NCBI GenBank assembly: GCA_963742315.1
Contig: CAVULE010000015.1
Span: 124,001 to 188,000, forward strand
Direction of reading: 5' to 3'
Length of the DNA: 64,000 nt
DNA from: AV69 sp963742315
GTDB lineage: Bacteria; Verrucomicrobiota; Verrucomicrobiia; Chthoniobacterales; UBA10450
Positions 32,346 to 41,349 of this stretch are shown piece after piece. Below the pieces are notes generated by a model. That model was given only the letters and a program-made list of their open reading frames with translations, did not search any database and had not been told where the DNA came from. Every line of letters begins with the position of its first letter. Positions within the stretch are counted from its first letter, which is position 1. Position numbers and translations under genes: made by a program.

Positions 32346-32762
32346 ATGCCGGCCACGATTATTCCCAGCCTCCGCTATCGCAACGCGCCGGCGGCGATTG
32401 AATGGCTTTGCCGCGTTTTCGGGGTCCGGAAGAATCTTGTCGTGCCTGATGAGAGCGGCGGCGTGGCCCACGCGCAATTGAGCTTTGGCGATGGAATGAT
32501 GATGCTCGGCTCTGTGCGCGACAACGAGTGGGGACACTTTATTAAACAGCCGGACGAAATCAGCGGAGCAGCGACGCAATCCATTTACCTCGTCGTGTCG
32601 GACGCCGATATTGTTTACGAACGAGCGAAAAACGCCGGCGCCGAAATCTTAATTCCAGTCAGGGATGAGGAGTATGGAGGGCGCAGTTTTTCCTGTCGGG
32701 ATCCTGAAGGTCATCTTTGGACCATCGGCACCTACGATCCCTGGAAGAGTGCCGAAGATTAG
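32346..32762 (+). CDS. VOC family protein (PhnB/glyoxalase-like)
   Basis: 138 aa with the PhnB-like pattern: IIPSLRYRNAPAAIEWLCRVFGV, then AHAQLSFGDGMMMLGSV, SIYLVVSDADIVYERAKNAGAEI and GGRSFSCRDPEGHLWTIGTY. Such proteins include glyoxalases, bleomycin-resistance proteins and uncharacterised forms. Its stop overlaps by four bases the stop of the convergent HIT gene. Substrate unknown. Confidence 0.85.
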   Translation: MPATIIPSLRYRNAPAAIEWLCRVFGVRKNLVVPDESGGVAHAQLSFGDGMMMLGSVRDNEWGHFIKQPDEISGAATQSIYLVVSDADIVYERAKNAGAEILIPVRDEEYGGRSFSCRDPEGHLWTIGTYDPWKSAED

Positions 32763-33094
32763 CCCGGAGGCCAGCTCATCTGTCGCTGTCCGAGTACGTG
32801 GACATGCAAATGTGGGACGCTTTCCCCCGCGTCGGGCCCACTGTTAATCACAACGCGGAAACCGTTTTTGAGGTCGAGCTTCTTTGCGACTTCGGCCGCG
32901 GCCAACAACAGGTCACCCAATAGCTCGCGATCACTGGCCTTGGCATCGAGCAAACGTGGCAGCACTCGCTTCGGAACAATCAGGACATGGACCGGCGCCT
33001 GCGGGTTAACGTCGCGAAACGCAATCAGGTTTTCTTTCTCCAGCACAATTTCAGCTGGAATTTCACGGGCAATGATTTTCTCGAAAATCGTCAC
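32759..33094 (-). CDS. HIT family (HINT-like) nucleotide-binding protein
   Basis: 111 aa with FEKIIAREIPAEIV at the N-terminus and the histidine triad HLHVHVLGQRQMSWPPG at the C-terminus (H-x-H-x-H). HINT proteins hydrolyse purine nucleoside phosphoramidates. Last gene of the long minus-strand housekeeping run. It is 3 bases after the hypothetical gene upstream. Confidence 0.95.
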   Translation of the reverse strand: MTIFEKIIAREIPAEIVLEKENLIAFRDVNPQAPVHVLIVPKRVLPRLLDAKASDRELLGDLLLAAAEVAKKLDLKNGFRVVINSGPDAGESVPHLHVHVLGQRQMSWPPG

Positions 33095-33097
33095 GAT

Positions 33098-33658
33098 TTA
33101 ACGAAGCGAACACTTTAATTCGGGCAAATCCTTTGCCGCGGAAAGTTTTTCGCGAACGAAACAAACGATCTCCGCGCGCAGAACATCGCAAGCCCGAGAC
33201 CAGACGCGCGTACCGCGCAGATGTTTCACGCAGGGATTGAGCGCGACCAGTTGCACCGAGGTCACCTGGGTTTGTAACAGCAGTTCCAGCCGGCGCGTTA
33301 ACATTTCAAAAAACGCTAGTTCATATCCGCCTCCGGCGCTGTAAGCAATTTCGAACAATGAAATCGTTACTGGCGGCGGGGTGGGACTAAAGTGCGGTAC
33401 GATTTCTTTGTAACCGATCACTTTCAAAACGTAGCGCACGGTTTGTGATAGCTGGTTGAAAGCAATAAAGCTCTCGTCATTCCGCAGACGAAGATAAAAG
33501 GCAATGCTTTCGGTCACGTGCTCGGTCAGCCACCAGCTGGGATAGCCCGCGTCGTTCGCCGCCCGCGTAATGGCTTCCCGCAACCAGCCGCGATCGAATT
33601 CGAAAAGCTGGCCGGTTTCAGCTTTCAAATAGGGAAATTCTTCCTTGAAGGCGACCAT
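33098..33658 (-). CDS. Hypothetical protein between nrdR and HIT genes
   Basis: 186 aa, not recognised. No signal peptide or clear membrane segment. The sequence is mixed alpha/beta with conserved-looking aromatic blocks (GYPSWWLTEHVTESIAFYLR near residue 40 and SLFEIAYSAGGGYELAFFEML near 100) and C-terminal Cys residues. It starts 2 bases after nrdR ends and stops 3 bases before the HIT gene start, so it is surely co-transcribed. A role related to NrdR (ribonucleotide reductase control) is a guess. Confidence 0.7.
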   Translation of the reverse strand: MVAFKEEFPYLKAETGQLFEFDRGWLREAITRAANDAGYPSWWLTEHVTESIAFYLRLRNDESFIAFNQLSQTVRYVLKVIGYKEIVPHFSPTPPPVTISLFEIAYSAGGGYELAFFEMLTRRLELLLQTQVTSVQLVALNPCVKHLRGTRVWSRACDVLRAEIVCFVREKLSAAKDLPELKCSLR

Positions 33659-33660
33659 CT

Positions 33661-34158
33661 TTAGCGCTTCTCCGCGGGAAAGAGTTCTCGCTGCTGCGCG
33701 TTCGTTTTCACCCGGCGACCTAATGCCTGGATGGCGTCGACAAATTCATCGGCCTGCTCAAAGCGGCGATGGACCGAAGCGAAACGGAGGTAAGCGACTT
33801 CATCGATGTCCCGCAATTTTGCCATCACGTGGGTGCCGATCTGCGCTGAAGTGACCTCGCGTCCACCAGTCTCGACCTCGTGAATGATATCGTCGACCGC
33901 CTGTTCCAGCAGAACGAGACTGATCGAACGTTTCTCGCACGCCTTGGCCAAACTGTTGACCAGCTTGCGTCGATCGAACGGCTCATGGGAGCGATCGCGC
34001 TTGATCACGCGAAGATCGGTGCGCTCGATTTCCTCATAGGTGGTATAACGATAAGCGCATTTCAGACATTCGCGGCGGCGTCGAATGCTGAGGCCTTCCC
34101 GGGACTGGCGCGAATCGATCACCTTATCATCCCGCGACCCGCACTTTGGACAACGCAT
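33661..34158 (-). CDS. nrdR: Transcriptional repressor NrdR
   Basis: 165 aa from the ATG at 34158 (a longer in-frame start at 34188 adds ten residues). Zinc ribbon MRCPKCGSRDDKV...CLKCAYRYTTYE at the N-terminus, followed by the ATP-cone domain (VIKRDRSHEPFDRRKLVNSLAKACEKR). Represses ribonucleotide reductase genes according to ATP/dATP levels. No nrd genes are in the window. Confidence 0.96.
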   Translation of the reverse strand: MRCPKCGSRDDKVIDSRQSREGLSIRRRRECLKCAYRYTTYEEIERTDLRVIKRDRSHEPFDRRKLVNSLAKACEKRSISLVLLEQAVDDIIHEVETGGREVTSAQIGTHVMAKLRDIDEVAYLRFASVHRRFEQADEFVDAIQALGRRVKTNAQQRELFPAEKR

Positions 34159-34291
34159 AGTGTCGGAGCACTCAGTATCACACAACAAGTTGTGGCGTCA
34201 ATGCGCGAGATCCACAATTTCCTCAGGTTCGCTTCCAAGGAAGGGACGCGCCCCACCAGCCTGCCCCTTGCAACCCGAAGACCGGGCCTTC

Positions 34292-36772
34292 TTACGCAGC
34301 GGCCGCTTTGGGCGCGGCAACTTTCTTCTTGGGCTTCGCCTTTTTTTCTTCGAACTCGAACCCGACTTTTCCGTTGTCCAATTTCAGGTAAGCAGAAAAG
34401 GCGCGTCCTTTTTTGGAAATAAATTTGTGCAGGAGATCGGTTTTTCCCGTCGTAATCAGTTTCTGCACTTGTTCCTTCGGAATCTCGCGATGCAGGATGT
34501 TTTTACTGATGCGAAAGGTGCATGTCTTGGGCATTGTGATGGCATTTTCGCAAGCGCACGAACGATCCAGAACGTAAACCTGTCCCTTTTTACAGACCGG
34601 GCACAATCCTAGCGCTTCATGTTTTTCGGTGTCGATCTTTTGTTCGGCATCAAGGCCGTTCTGACCGAAATCGAACTCTGGTTTCTTCTCGGCACTCAGC
34701 TTGACCAAGGCTTCGAATGGACGGCCCAATTTACTACGGAAACCTTGCAGCGGCCCCACCCGCCCTTTCGCTAACAATTCGTGGACCTCCTCGGGTTCGA
34801 ATTGTCGCGAGGCCATCGTCTTCCACATCAGCCAATCACAGTTTTGGCAGCGGAAAGTCTTGTAATCTTCCTTGATTGGGCCTCCGCCGCAGTTGGGACA
34901 CTTGGCGTCGATGGTGGCGTATTCGCCCTCGATTGTCTCGCCGCGGAAATTGCGAACCCTTTCCACAATGTCGCGGGTCAGCCCGCGGATGTCTTCCATG
35001 AAATGCCGGCGATCGAGTTTCCCGTGTGCCATTTGTTTGAGACGCGATTCCCATTCACCGGTCATTTCTGGTGTGCACAGAACATCGGTATGCAGATTTC
35101 GCAGCAGGGTGATCAAGGACAATCCTTTGGCGCTGACGATAAGCTCTTTTCCTTTGCGCTCGATGTAACCATCGTGAATCAGACCTTCGATGATTTGCGA
35201 GCGCGTCGCGGGAGTGCCGAGGCCGCGTTCGCGCATCGCCTCGCGCAACTCTTCGTCCTCGACCAATTTTCCGGCGCCTTCCATGGCCGAGAGCAGAGTC
35301 GCTTCGGTGAACCGTGCCGGCGGCTTCGTTTCGTTTTCCTTGACCTCAACAGCAAGCACTCTGGCCGATTCGTTAGGCGCAACCGGAACGATCGCCTGAT
35401 CGTCTTCGCCGCCCGCTTCTTTGCCGTAAACCGCGAGCCAACCCGGATCGACAATGATCTTTCCATCGGTTTTAAAGGGCTCGCCTTCGACTCGGGTAAT
35501 GCGCGTGGTCACTTCGAATTGTGCCGCCGGATAGAAAACCGCGATGGTCCGCCGCGCGATCATATCGAAAATCTTTCGCTCAAATTCGTCGAGACGCGCA
35601 GGCGAAGCGCCCGTTGGAATGATAGCGTGGTGGTCGCTCACCTTTGCGTTATTGAAGACGCGTTTGGTTGGCTTCACCCAATCGCTGTTTAATGCTTTCT
35701 TAGCATGTCGGGCCAATGTCGGGTCGTTAAAAGTCGACATCACTTTGCGGACCTGGGCGAGATTATCCTCCGGTAAATAGCGCGAATCAGTCCGCGGATA
35801 AGTTAGCACCTTGTGCTTCTCGTAAAGGGCCTGGGCCAATTGCAGCGTTCGTCGAGCGTGCAAACCAAAACGGTTATTCGCCTCCCGTTGGAGGGTCGTT
35901 AGGTCGTAAAGCAGGGGCGAAAGCTGAGTAGATGGCTTTTTCTCTTCGCTGACGACGCCGATTTTGCCGTTGCATTTTTGCTCGATTTCCGCGGCTCTTT
36001 CCCGGCCCCAAATCCGCTCCGCGCGTGCGTCTTCGTCTCCATCTTTCTTAAAATTCTCATCGAACCAGCGGCCACGATAGCTTCCAGCCTCGACACCGAA
36101 TTCAGCATGAACTTCGAAATATGGCCGTGGCTTGAATCCCCGGATTTTTTCTTCACGGCCAGCCAGGATCGCCAGCGTCGGTGTCTGGACCCGGCCCGCT
36201 GCGGTCATTTGAAATCCGCCACTGCGCGAGTTGAAGGAGGTCAAGGCCCGGGTGGCGTTGATGCCGACAAGCCAGTCGCTCTCCGCACGGGATCGCGCGG
36301 CGTCGGCTAACGGTCGCATCTCCTGCTCGGAACGCAGATGCTCAAACCCAGCGCGGATTGAGTCAGCCGTCATCGATTGCAACCACAGCCGGCGCGTTGG
36401 TTTTTTTCCTCCGATCCAGCGCATGGTGTTGCGAAAAATCAGTTCACCTTCACGACCGGCGTCACAGGCATTGATGACCTCAGTCACATCCGGCCGCTGG
36501 GCGAGTTTTTTTAGCAAGTATAAGCGGCCCTTGGTTTTTTCCTTAGGCACGAGATCAAAGCGATCCGGCAACACTGGCAGATTCTCGAGCTTCCACTTTC
36601 CGCGTTTCACTTCCGCGCCCTCTGGTGGGACCATTTCGACGACGTGACCGACTGCCGACGAGATGACGTAGCGATCGCTCTCGTAGTGATCGCCTGATTT
36701 CTTGACGCCGAGAACGCGGGCGAGGTCAATGGCCACGCTTGGTTTCTCGGCTATGATCAGAGTCTTGGACAT
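34292..36772 (-). CDS. topB: DNA topoisomerase III-like type IA topoisomerase
   Basis: 826 aa from MSKTLIIAEKPSVAIDLARVLG at 36772. Toprim domain with DAGREGELIFR, catalytic Tyr in LTYPRTDSRYLPED, and VQTPTLAIL in the core. After the core comes a zinc finger (CPNCGGGPIKEDYKTFRCQNCDW), then two topo-C-terminal repeats including GKTDLLHKFISKKGRAFSAYL and a Lys/Ala-rich tail. This C-terminal layout with Toprim-like repeats is common in bacterial TopB-like proteins. It decatenates and relaxes DNA and may be plasmid/conjugation-related in some species, but here it sits in a housekeeping run. Confidence 0.92.
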   Translation of the reverse strand: MSKTLIIAEKPSVAIDLARVLGVKKSGDHYESDRYVISSAVGHVVEMVPPEGAEVKRGKWKLENLPVLPDRFDLVPKEKTKGRLYLLKKLAQRPDVTEVINACDAGREGELIFRNTMRWIGGKKPTRRLWLQSMTADSIRAGFEHLRSEQEMRPLADAARSRAESDWLVGINATRALTSFNSRSGGFQMTAAGRVQTPTLAILAGREEKIRGFKPRPYFEVHAEFGVEAGSYRGRWFDENFKKDGDEDARAERIWGRERAAEIEQKCNGKIGVVSEEKKPSTQLSPLLYDLTTLQREANNRFGLHARRTLQLAQALYEKHKVLTYPRTDSRYLPEDNLAQVRKVMSTFNDPTLARHAKKALNSDWVKPTKRVFNNAKVSDHHAIIPTGASPARLDEFERKIFDMIARRTIAVFYPAAQFEVTTRITRVEGEPFKTDGKIIVDPGWLAVYGKEAGGEDDQAIVPVAPNESARVLAVEVKENETKPPARFTEATLLSAMEGAGKLVEDEELREAMRERGLGTPATRSQIIEGLIHDGYIERKGKELIVSAKGLSLITLLRNLHTDVLCTPEMTGEWESRLKQMAHGKLDRRHFMEDIRGLTRDIVERVRNFRGETIEGEYATIDAKCPNCGGGPIKEDYKTFRCQNCDWLMWKTMASRQFEPEEVHELLAKGRVGPLQGFRSKLGRPFEALVKLSAEKKPEFDFGQNGLDAEQKIDTEKHEALGLCPVCKKGQVYVLDRSCACENAITMPKTCTFRISKNILHREIPKEQVQKLITTGKTDLLHKFISKKGRAFSAYLKLDNGKVGFEFEEKKAKPKKKVAAPKAAAA

Positions 36773-36855
36773 GAAAGGGTGCAATCGAAGCTCAGCTTCG
36801 CCTGAATTGCAAATTGGTAAAAGCAAGACCCGGGCGAGATCCCGAATCAGAAGGC

Positions 36856-37953
36856 TTATCCCAGCTTCACGAAATATTTGCCGGGCAACTGTTTAACGAG
36901 GCGTTTCAATTCCAGGCGCAAAAGAACCGAAGAGACCGTCGGACTTGGCAGGTTGCATCTGGCCGCGATGGCGTCGATGGCGGTTTCGCTCGCTTCAATC
37001 GCGTCATAGACGCTGCGCTCCGATTCTGATAATTCGGGCAACGGCCGGGTGGCAGCGGCGATCGGTTTTGATTCCGGCAGGAGAATTTGGAGATCGTCCA
37101 GGATATCGGAGGCATCCATTACAAGCTTTGCGCCTTGCTGAATCAGACGGTTGGATCCCATCGCGCTCGGGGCATTGATGTGCCCCGGCACGGCGTAAAC
37201 AGAGCGGCCCTGCTCGATCGCCTGGGAAGCGGTGATCAGCGCACCACTATTCAAACCCGCTTCCACAATCAGAATCCCCTGGCTCCATCCGCTGATGATT
37301 CGGTTGCGCATCGGAAACGTCTGGCGATCGGGTTCGATTTCCATCGAGAATTCGGAGAGGATGGCGCCATTTCCGCTCCGGATTTTCTCGGCGAGTGCAG
37401 CGTTTTCCGGGGGATAAAGTCTCGACAATCCTGAGCCAATCACCGCGATCGTGCGACCTTTAGCCGCGAGGGCGCCCTGATGCGCCGCCGTGTCAATTCC
37501 ACGCGCGAGTCCACTAATGACTGTCAAACCGGCGTAGGCCAACTGATAAGAAAGTTTCTTAGCCGATTCGGTCCCGTAGTGAGTCGTCCGGCGTGAGCCA
37601 ATAATGCCAATGGCATGCTGATCTCGTTCCTGCACCTCGCCCCAGACGTAAAGCACGATGGGCGGCGAATGAATTTCGCGCAACGACTTTGGATACTGCG
37701 GAGACTCTTGCGTAATCACGCTCGCACCAAAGTCGGAAATTCTCTTTAACTCCGCACCCAGATCGACAATCGACTCCCAATTCGAAATCTGTTCCGCGAC
37801 TTCGTTGCCAATTCCTTCGATTCTGCGCAGTTCATCACGCCTCGCCGTAAGAACGCGCTCCGGTTGACGAAACACTTCGAGGAGCTTGCGCAACCGAACC
37901 GGCCCCATCGTCGGCAACATGTTAAGCGCGATGCAGGCTTCGGTGGAATTCAT
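36856..37953 (-). CDS. dprA: DNA-processing protein DprA
   Basis: 365 aa from the ATG at 37953; a longer in-frame start at 38064 has an unconvincing N-terminus. DprA loads RecA on incoming single-stranded DNA during natural transformation. The N-terminal HhH-like region (LNMLPTMGPVRLRKLLEVF, RIEGIGNEVAEQI) precedes the Rossmann-like core with IGIIGSRRTTHYG, GLTVISGLARGIDTAAHQGAL and FPMRNRIISGWSQGILIVEA. A winged-helix C-terminus (IDAIAARCNLPSPTVSSVLLRLELKRLVKQL) completes the family layout. It is 135 bases upstream of ssb's stop, in a run with ssb. Confidence 0.95.
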   Translation of the reverse strand: MNSTEACIALNMLPTMGPVRLRKLLEVFRQPERVLTARRDELRRIEGIGNEVAEQISNWESIVDLGAELKRISDFGASVITQESPQYPKSLREIHSPPIVLYVWGEVQERDQHAIGIIGSRRTTHYGTESAKKLSYQLAYAGLTVISGLARGIDTAAHQGALAAKGRTIAVIGSGLSRLYPPENAALAEKIRSGNGAILSEFSMEIEPDRQTFPMRNRIISGWSQGILIVEAGLNSGALITASQAIEQGRSVYAVPGHINAPSAMGSNRLIQQGAKLVMDASDILDDLQILLPESKPIAAATRPLPELSESERSVYDAIEASETAIDAIAARCNLPSPTVSSVLLRLELKRLVKQLPGKYFVKLG

Positions 37954-38088
37954 TTCGAGCTCTGGGCTGATACGCTGATGCAGATGACTGACCAACACGG
38001 TTGACTTGTAGAGGCGCCCGTGCCAAGCGCCTATTACTTCGATTTCGGTGCTTGATACAAGCACCGCTACAACGTCACCCGCAGCGGA

Positions 38089-38544
38089 CTAAAATGGAAT
38101 TTCGTCTTCGTCAGCCTCGGCAGCCGGAGCAGATTTCGGTGGTGCAACTGGTTTGCCGGCGCGTCCAGCGCGATCACCTTCATCGCCGCCATTAGCAGCG
38201 CCGCCACCGCGGGGACTTCCCAGCATTTGCATCGTTTCGCCGATCACTTTCAGCTTACTCCGCTTTTGTCCGGACTGTTTGTCGTCCCAGGTATCGAGCT
38301 GGAGCCGGCCCTCAATAAAAATCGGCCGCCCTTTTTTCAGATACTCACCGGCGACTTCCGCCGTGCGTCCCCAGAAAGTGACATCGACAAACGTCACCTC
38401 CTCGCGCTTCTCGCCGTTTTCCAATGTGTATTGCCGATTCACGGCAATTCCAAGATCCGCCACGGCGCTCCCTTTTGGCGTATAACGCACTTCGGGATCG
38501 CGGGTCAGATTTCCAAGCAGAATGACTTTATTAAAACTGGCCAT
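38089..38544 (-). CDS. ssb: Single-stranded DNA-binding protein
   Basis: 151 aa. OB-fold start MASFNKVILLGNLTRDPEVRYT, core VTFWGRTAEVAGEYLKKGRPIFIEGRLQ, then a Gly/Ala/Pro linker and the acidic tip DEDEIPF that binds repair and replication partners. Follows rpsF on the same strand. rpsR, often next to it, is not present here. Confidence 0.98.
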   Translation of the reverse strand: MASFNKVILLGNLTRDPEVRYTPKGSAVADLGIAVNRQYTLENGEKREEVTFVDVTFWGRTAEVAGEYLKKGRPIFIEGRLQLDTWDDKQSGQKRSKLKVIGETMQMLGSPRGGGAANGGDEGDRAGRAGKPVAPPKSAPAAEADEDEIPF

Positions 38545-38562
38545 GCCTCGTTTTTAGCGAAG

Positions 38563-38901
38563 TTATTGTTCGGCCGCGACCTTTTTCGGCGTCTTTTCCG
38601 CCTTTTCACTTTTTGGCTTCAGCCGTTGAAAATGCTGGCGATAAACCTCGGGATCGAGTTTGAATTTCGCCCGCAATTTCGCAATCAGCTGCGGATCGGC
38701 ATTGAAAACGAAATTCACATAGTATCCCGCGTCCAATTCGCCGGCAGCGTAGGAGAATTGCCGCTTATCCATCTTTTGCACTTGCTCGATCTTCGCCCCT
38801 TCTTTTTTAAACTCTGATTCCAGCCGGTCGACCACCTCTTTCAGCGTGTCGTCTTTCCCTTGAGTATTGAGCACGAGCAGCGCTTCGTAACGATTCGTCA
38901 T
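38563..38901 (-). CDS. rpsF: 30S ribosomal protein S6
   Basis: 112 aa with the S6 pattern MTNRYEALLVLNTQGKDDTLKEV, DKRQFSYAAGELDAGYYVNFVFNADP. The C-terminal tail is Lys/Glu/Pro-rich. Its ATG overlaps the pth stop by 4 bases (ATGA type). Confidence 0.98.
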   Translation of the reverse strand: MTNRYEALLVLNTQGKDDTLKEVVDRLESEFKKEGAKIEQVQKMDKRQFSYAAGELDAGYYVNFVFNADPQLIAKLRAKFKLDPEVYRQHFQRLKPKSEKAEKTPKKVAAEQ

Positions 38902-39488
38902 GGTTCTTGAATTTTGTTGAACGTGTTCATCGCGGAAACGACGCCATTGTCAACGGCGCATTTGATCGCTTCAACACCGCGTTCGATCGCCGATTTCACC
39001 AGCGGTCGTTCTTCTTCGAAAAATCGGCCCAGCACGTAATCGACCCCGCCTTCGCGGGGCGCTGCGCCAATTCCGATGCGCAGCCGGGGAATTTCTTCTG
39101 TTCCAAATTGCATGATAATTGACTCCAATCCGTTATGGCCGCCGGTGCCGCCGCTGGGCCGAATCCGAATGCGGCCCACCGGCAGGGCCAGATCATCCAG
39201 CACGACGAGAATTTCCGGGGTCGCAATCTTGTAGAACTGCGCGATAGCGACAATGGGGTAACCGCTGCGATTCATAAAACTCATCGGCTTCGCCAACAAA
39301 GTATCGCCGTGTTTTGACGTGAGCGCGTCCCACCTGGTCGATTTCTCCCAGATTGATCCAAACTGCGCCGCAAGATGATCCACCACCACGAAACCGATGT
39401 TATGGCGCGTGCCCGCATATTCTGGTCCGGGATTCCCCAGACCTGCGACCAAACGAATCTTACTAGGATTAGTTTCGCCCAACGGCAT
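38898..39488 (-). CDS. pth: Peptidyl-tRNA hydrolase
   Basis: 196 aa from the ATG at 39488. Releases peptides from stalled peptidyl-tRNA. RLVAGLGNPGPEYAGTRHNIGF holds the catalytic His, with LLAKPMSFMNRSG, VLDDLALPVGRIRIRPSGGTGGHNGLESI and RLRIGIG all typical. Lies between rplY and rpsF. A longer start at 39524 is less likely. Confidence 0.97.
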   Translation of the reverse strand: MPLGETNPSKIRLVAGLGNPGPEYAGTRHNIGFVVVDHLAAQFGSIWEKSTRWDALTSKHGDTLLAKPMSFMNRSGYPIVAIAQFYKIATPEILVVLDDLALPVGRIRIRPSGGTGGHNGLESIIMQFGTEEIPRLRIGIGAAPREGGVDYVLGRFFEEERPLVKSAIERGVEAIKCAVDNGVVSAMNTFNKIQEP

Positions 39489-39539
39489 TAGATTCGGGAT
39501 CGTGCGACGAAGCGCTCGATCCACCAGCAGAATGCAAAA

Positions 39540-40259
39540 CTATTTCTTGGCCTCTTTTTCCTTGGCTGCCGGAGGGGCTGCTTTCGCTGCACCGGTCGCC
39601 GCGGGCGGCGCTGCTTCGCCTTCCTCTTTCTTTTCCTTGATCACTTCCGGACCTGCCGCCGTTTCGGCGACCGCCGCTACCGGCTCTTCTTCAACGACCG
39701 GGGCCAGGACGGAGAACGCGGTAAGGTCGACTGGCGTTTTTGCAGTTACACCGTCGGGCAATTTGATGTCACGAACGTGAATCGAATCGCCAATATTTAA
39801 CGCGGAAACGTCCACCGTAATCTTATCCGGCAGATCACGCGGCAGACATTCCACCGCCAGAACGCGCAGGCTTTGCTCGAGCAGTCCACCAAAATTCTTC
39901 ACCCCATTAGCTATACCCGTCGCCTCGAGCGGAACATCGGCCTCGATTTTTTCGTCCATCGAAACAGCATGAAAATCAACGTGCAACACATCACCCCCCA
40001 CTGGGGAATGTTGAATTTCCTGGATCATTGCCATGCGCGAGCTCTTTTCGCCGGCGATCTCGAGTTCTACCAAAATGTTTTCCCCGGACGCGTGACTTAG
40101 CATCACGCTAACGTCGCGACGCGAGACCTGCAGGGGCTGCGGCTTATCCTTGCCGCCATAGACTATGGCCGGAATTATTCCGCGTTGCTTTAACTTACGC
40201 ATCGCCGAGCGGCCAGTGGTTTCTCGGCGCTCCGCTGTCAGTTTTACTTGCTTAGCCAT
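39540..40259 (-). CDS. rplY: 50S ribosomal protein L25/general stress protein Ctc
   Basis: 239 aa, the long (CTC) form of L25 with the C-terminal TL5 domain. N-terminal 5S-rRNA-binding part: LTAERRETTGRSAMRKLKQRGIIPAIVYGG. Second domain: EADVPLEATGIANGVKNFGGLLEQSLRVLAVECLPRDLPDKI. The tail is Glu/Ala/Lys-rich and disordered. Two bases downstream of the prs stop on the same strand. Confidence 0.96.
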   Translation of the reverse strand: MAKQVKLTAERRETTGRSAMRKLKQRGIIPAIVYGGKDKPQPLQVSRRDVSVMLSHASGENILVELEIAGEKSSRMAMIQEIQHSPVGGDVLHVDFHAVSMDEKIEADVPLEATGIANGVKNFGGLLEQSLRVLAVECLPRDLPDKITVDVSALNIGDSIHVRDIKLPDGVTAKTPVDLTAFSVLAPVVEEEPVAAVAETAAGPEVIKEKKEEGEAAPPAATGAAKAAPPAAKEKEAKK

Positions 40260-40261
40260 GC

Positions 40262-41224
40262 TTAACCTTTGTCGTTATCGATTCTAAACAGCGACGAAAC
40301 CGATTCATCATTGTGAATCCGCTTCATCCCTTCGCCCAGAAGTTCCGAAACGCACTGCACCTCGACCGGAAAACCTTCGACCCTGCGCACCGGCGTGCTG
40401 TTGGTCGTTACTAATTCCTTAATTTCCGATTTTTGCAACCTCGGGATAGCGACATCGACCAGCACGGCATGCGCAACCGCTGCGTAAATATCGAGAGCGC
40501 CGTGTTTCTTCAAAATGGTGGCCGCTGAAGTGAGTGTGCCCGCCGTTTCGGTCAAATCGTCTGCCATCAAAATATCGCAGCCCTCCACTTCGCCGATCAC
40601 ATACAACGCCTCCGTTTCAGTGGCGCTCTTGCGCTGTTTGGCCACGATCGCCAGGCCCGCGCCGAGCGCCTGCGAGTAGGCCGATGCCATTTTCAATCCA
40701 CCTACATCCGGCGACACAATCACGGTTTGCCGCGTCAATTTTTGCCGAAGATATTTGATCAACACTGGCATGGAATAGAGGTGATCGACAGGAATATCGA
40801 AAAATCCCTGCACCTGTTGCGCATGGAGATCCATCGTCAAGACGCGATGAACACCGGCTGCCACCAGGAGATTGGCTATGAGCTTGGCCGTTATCGGAAC
40901 ACGCGGTTTATCTTTTCGATCCTGTCGTGCGTATCCAAAAAATGGGATCACCGCCGTGATGCGATCAGCGCTGGCTCGTCGTGCCGCATCCACCATGATA
41001 AGCAACTCCATCAAATGATCGTTAGTCGGCGGACAGGTCGGCTGAATAATAAAAACATCGCGCCCACGAATGTTCTCTTCGATTTTGACATAGGTCTCGC
41101 CGTCGGGAAATGCGCTAATCGTAGCCTGGCCCAGCGGCACTCCAATGTAACTGCAAATGCGCTGGGCCAGCTCGCGGTTGGCCGAACCGCTGAATACCTT
41201 CATCTCCGGTTGAAGTGCGAACAT
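40262..41224 (-). CDS. prs: Ribose-phosphate pyrophosphokinase (PRPP synthase)
   Basis: 320 aa from the ATG at 41224. An internal Met 7 codons later and a TTG 4 codons earlier are alternatives. Makes PRPP from ribose 5-phosphate and ATP. Motifs: FPDGETYVKIEENIRGRDVFIIQPT, FGYARQDRKDKPR in the catalytic region, TMDLHAQQVQGFF, and the PRPP-binding loop ILMADDLTETAGTL. The usual second-loop wording VDDMIDTAGT is modified to ADDLTETAGT. First gene of the prs-rplY-pth-rpsF-ssb run. Confidence 0.96.
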   Translation of the reverse strand: MFALQPEMKVFSGSANRELAQRICSYIGVPLGQATISAFPDGETYVKIEENIRGRDVFIIQPTCPPTNDHLMELLIMVDAARRASADRITAVIPFFGYARQDRKDKPRVPITAKLIANLLVAAGVHRVLTMDLHAQQVQGFFDIPVDHLYSMPVLIKYLRQKLTRQTVIVSPDVGGLKMASAYSQALGAGLAIVAKQRKSATETEALYVIGEVEGCDILMADDLTETAGTLTSAATILKKHGALDIYAAVAHAVLVDVAIPRLQKSEIKELVTTNSTPVRRVEGFPVEVQCVSELLGEGMKRIHNDESVSSLFRIDNDKG

Positions 41225-41284
41225 AGGCGGGCGCAAGATTACGCGTGAGGCGAGACCGTTTGCAACACTACGCCATCCGATTCG

Positions 41285-41319
41285 AAAAAAAAACGGAAGC
41301 GACAGTTACTGTCACCTCC
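41285..41319 (-). terminator. Strong intrinsic terminator for the PEP-CTERM protein gene
   Basis: On the minus strand GGAGGTGACAG pairs with CTGTCGCTTCC (11 bp including two wobble pairs, loop TAA), followed after one G by nine T. It is 31 bases beyond the stop of the minus-strand gene at 41350-42102, and separates it from prs. Confidence 0.85.
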
Positions 41320-41349
41320 GCCAAACACCGCAATATGAACTCGTGAAAA

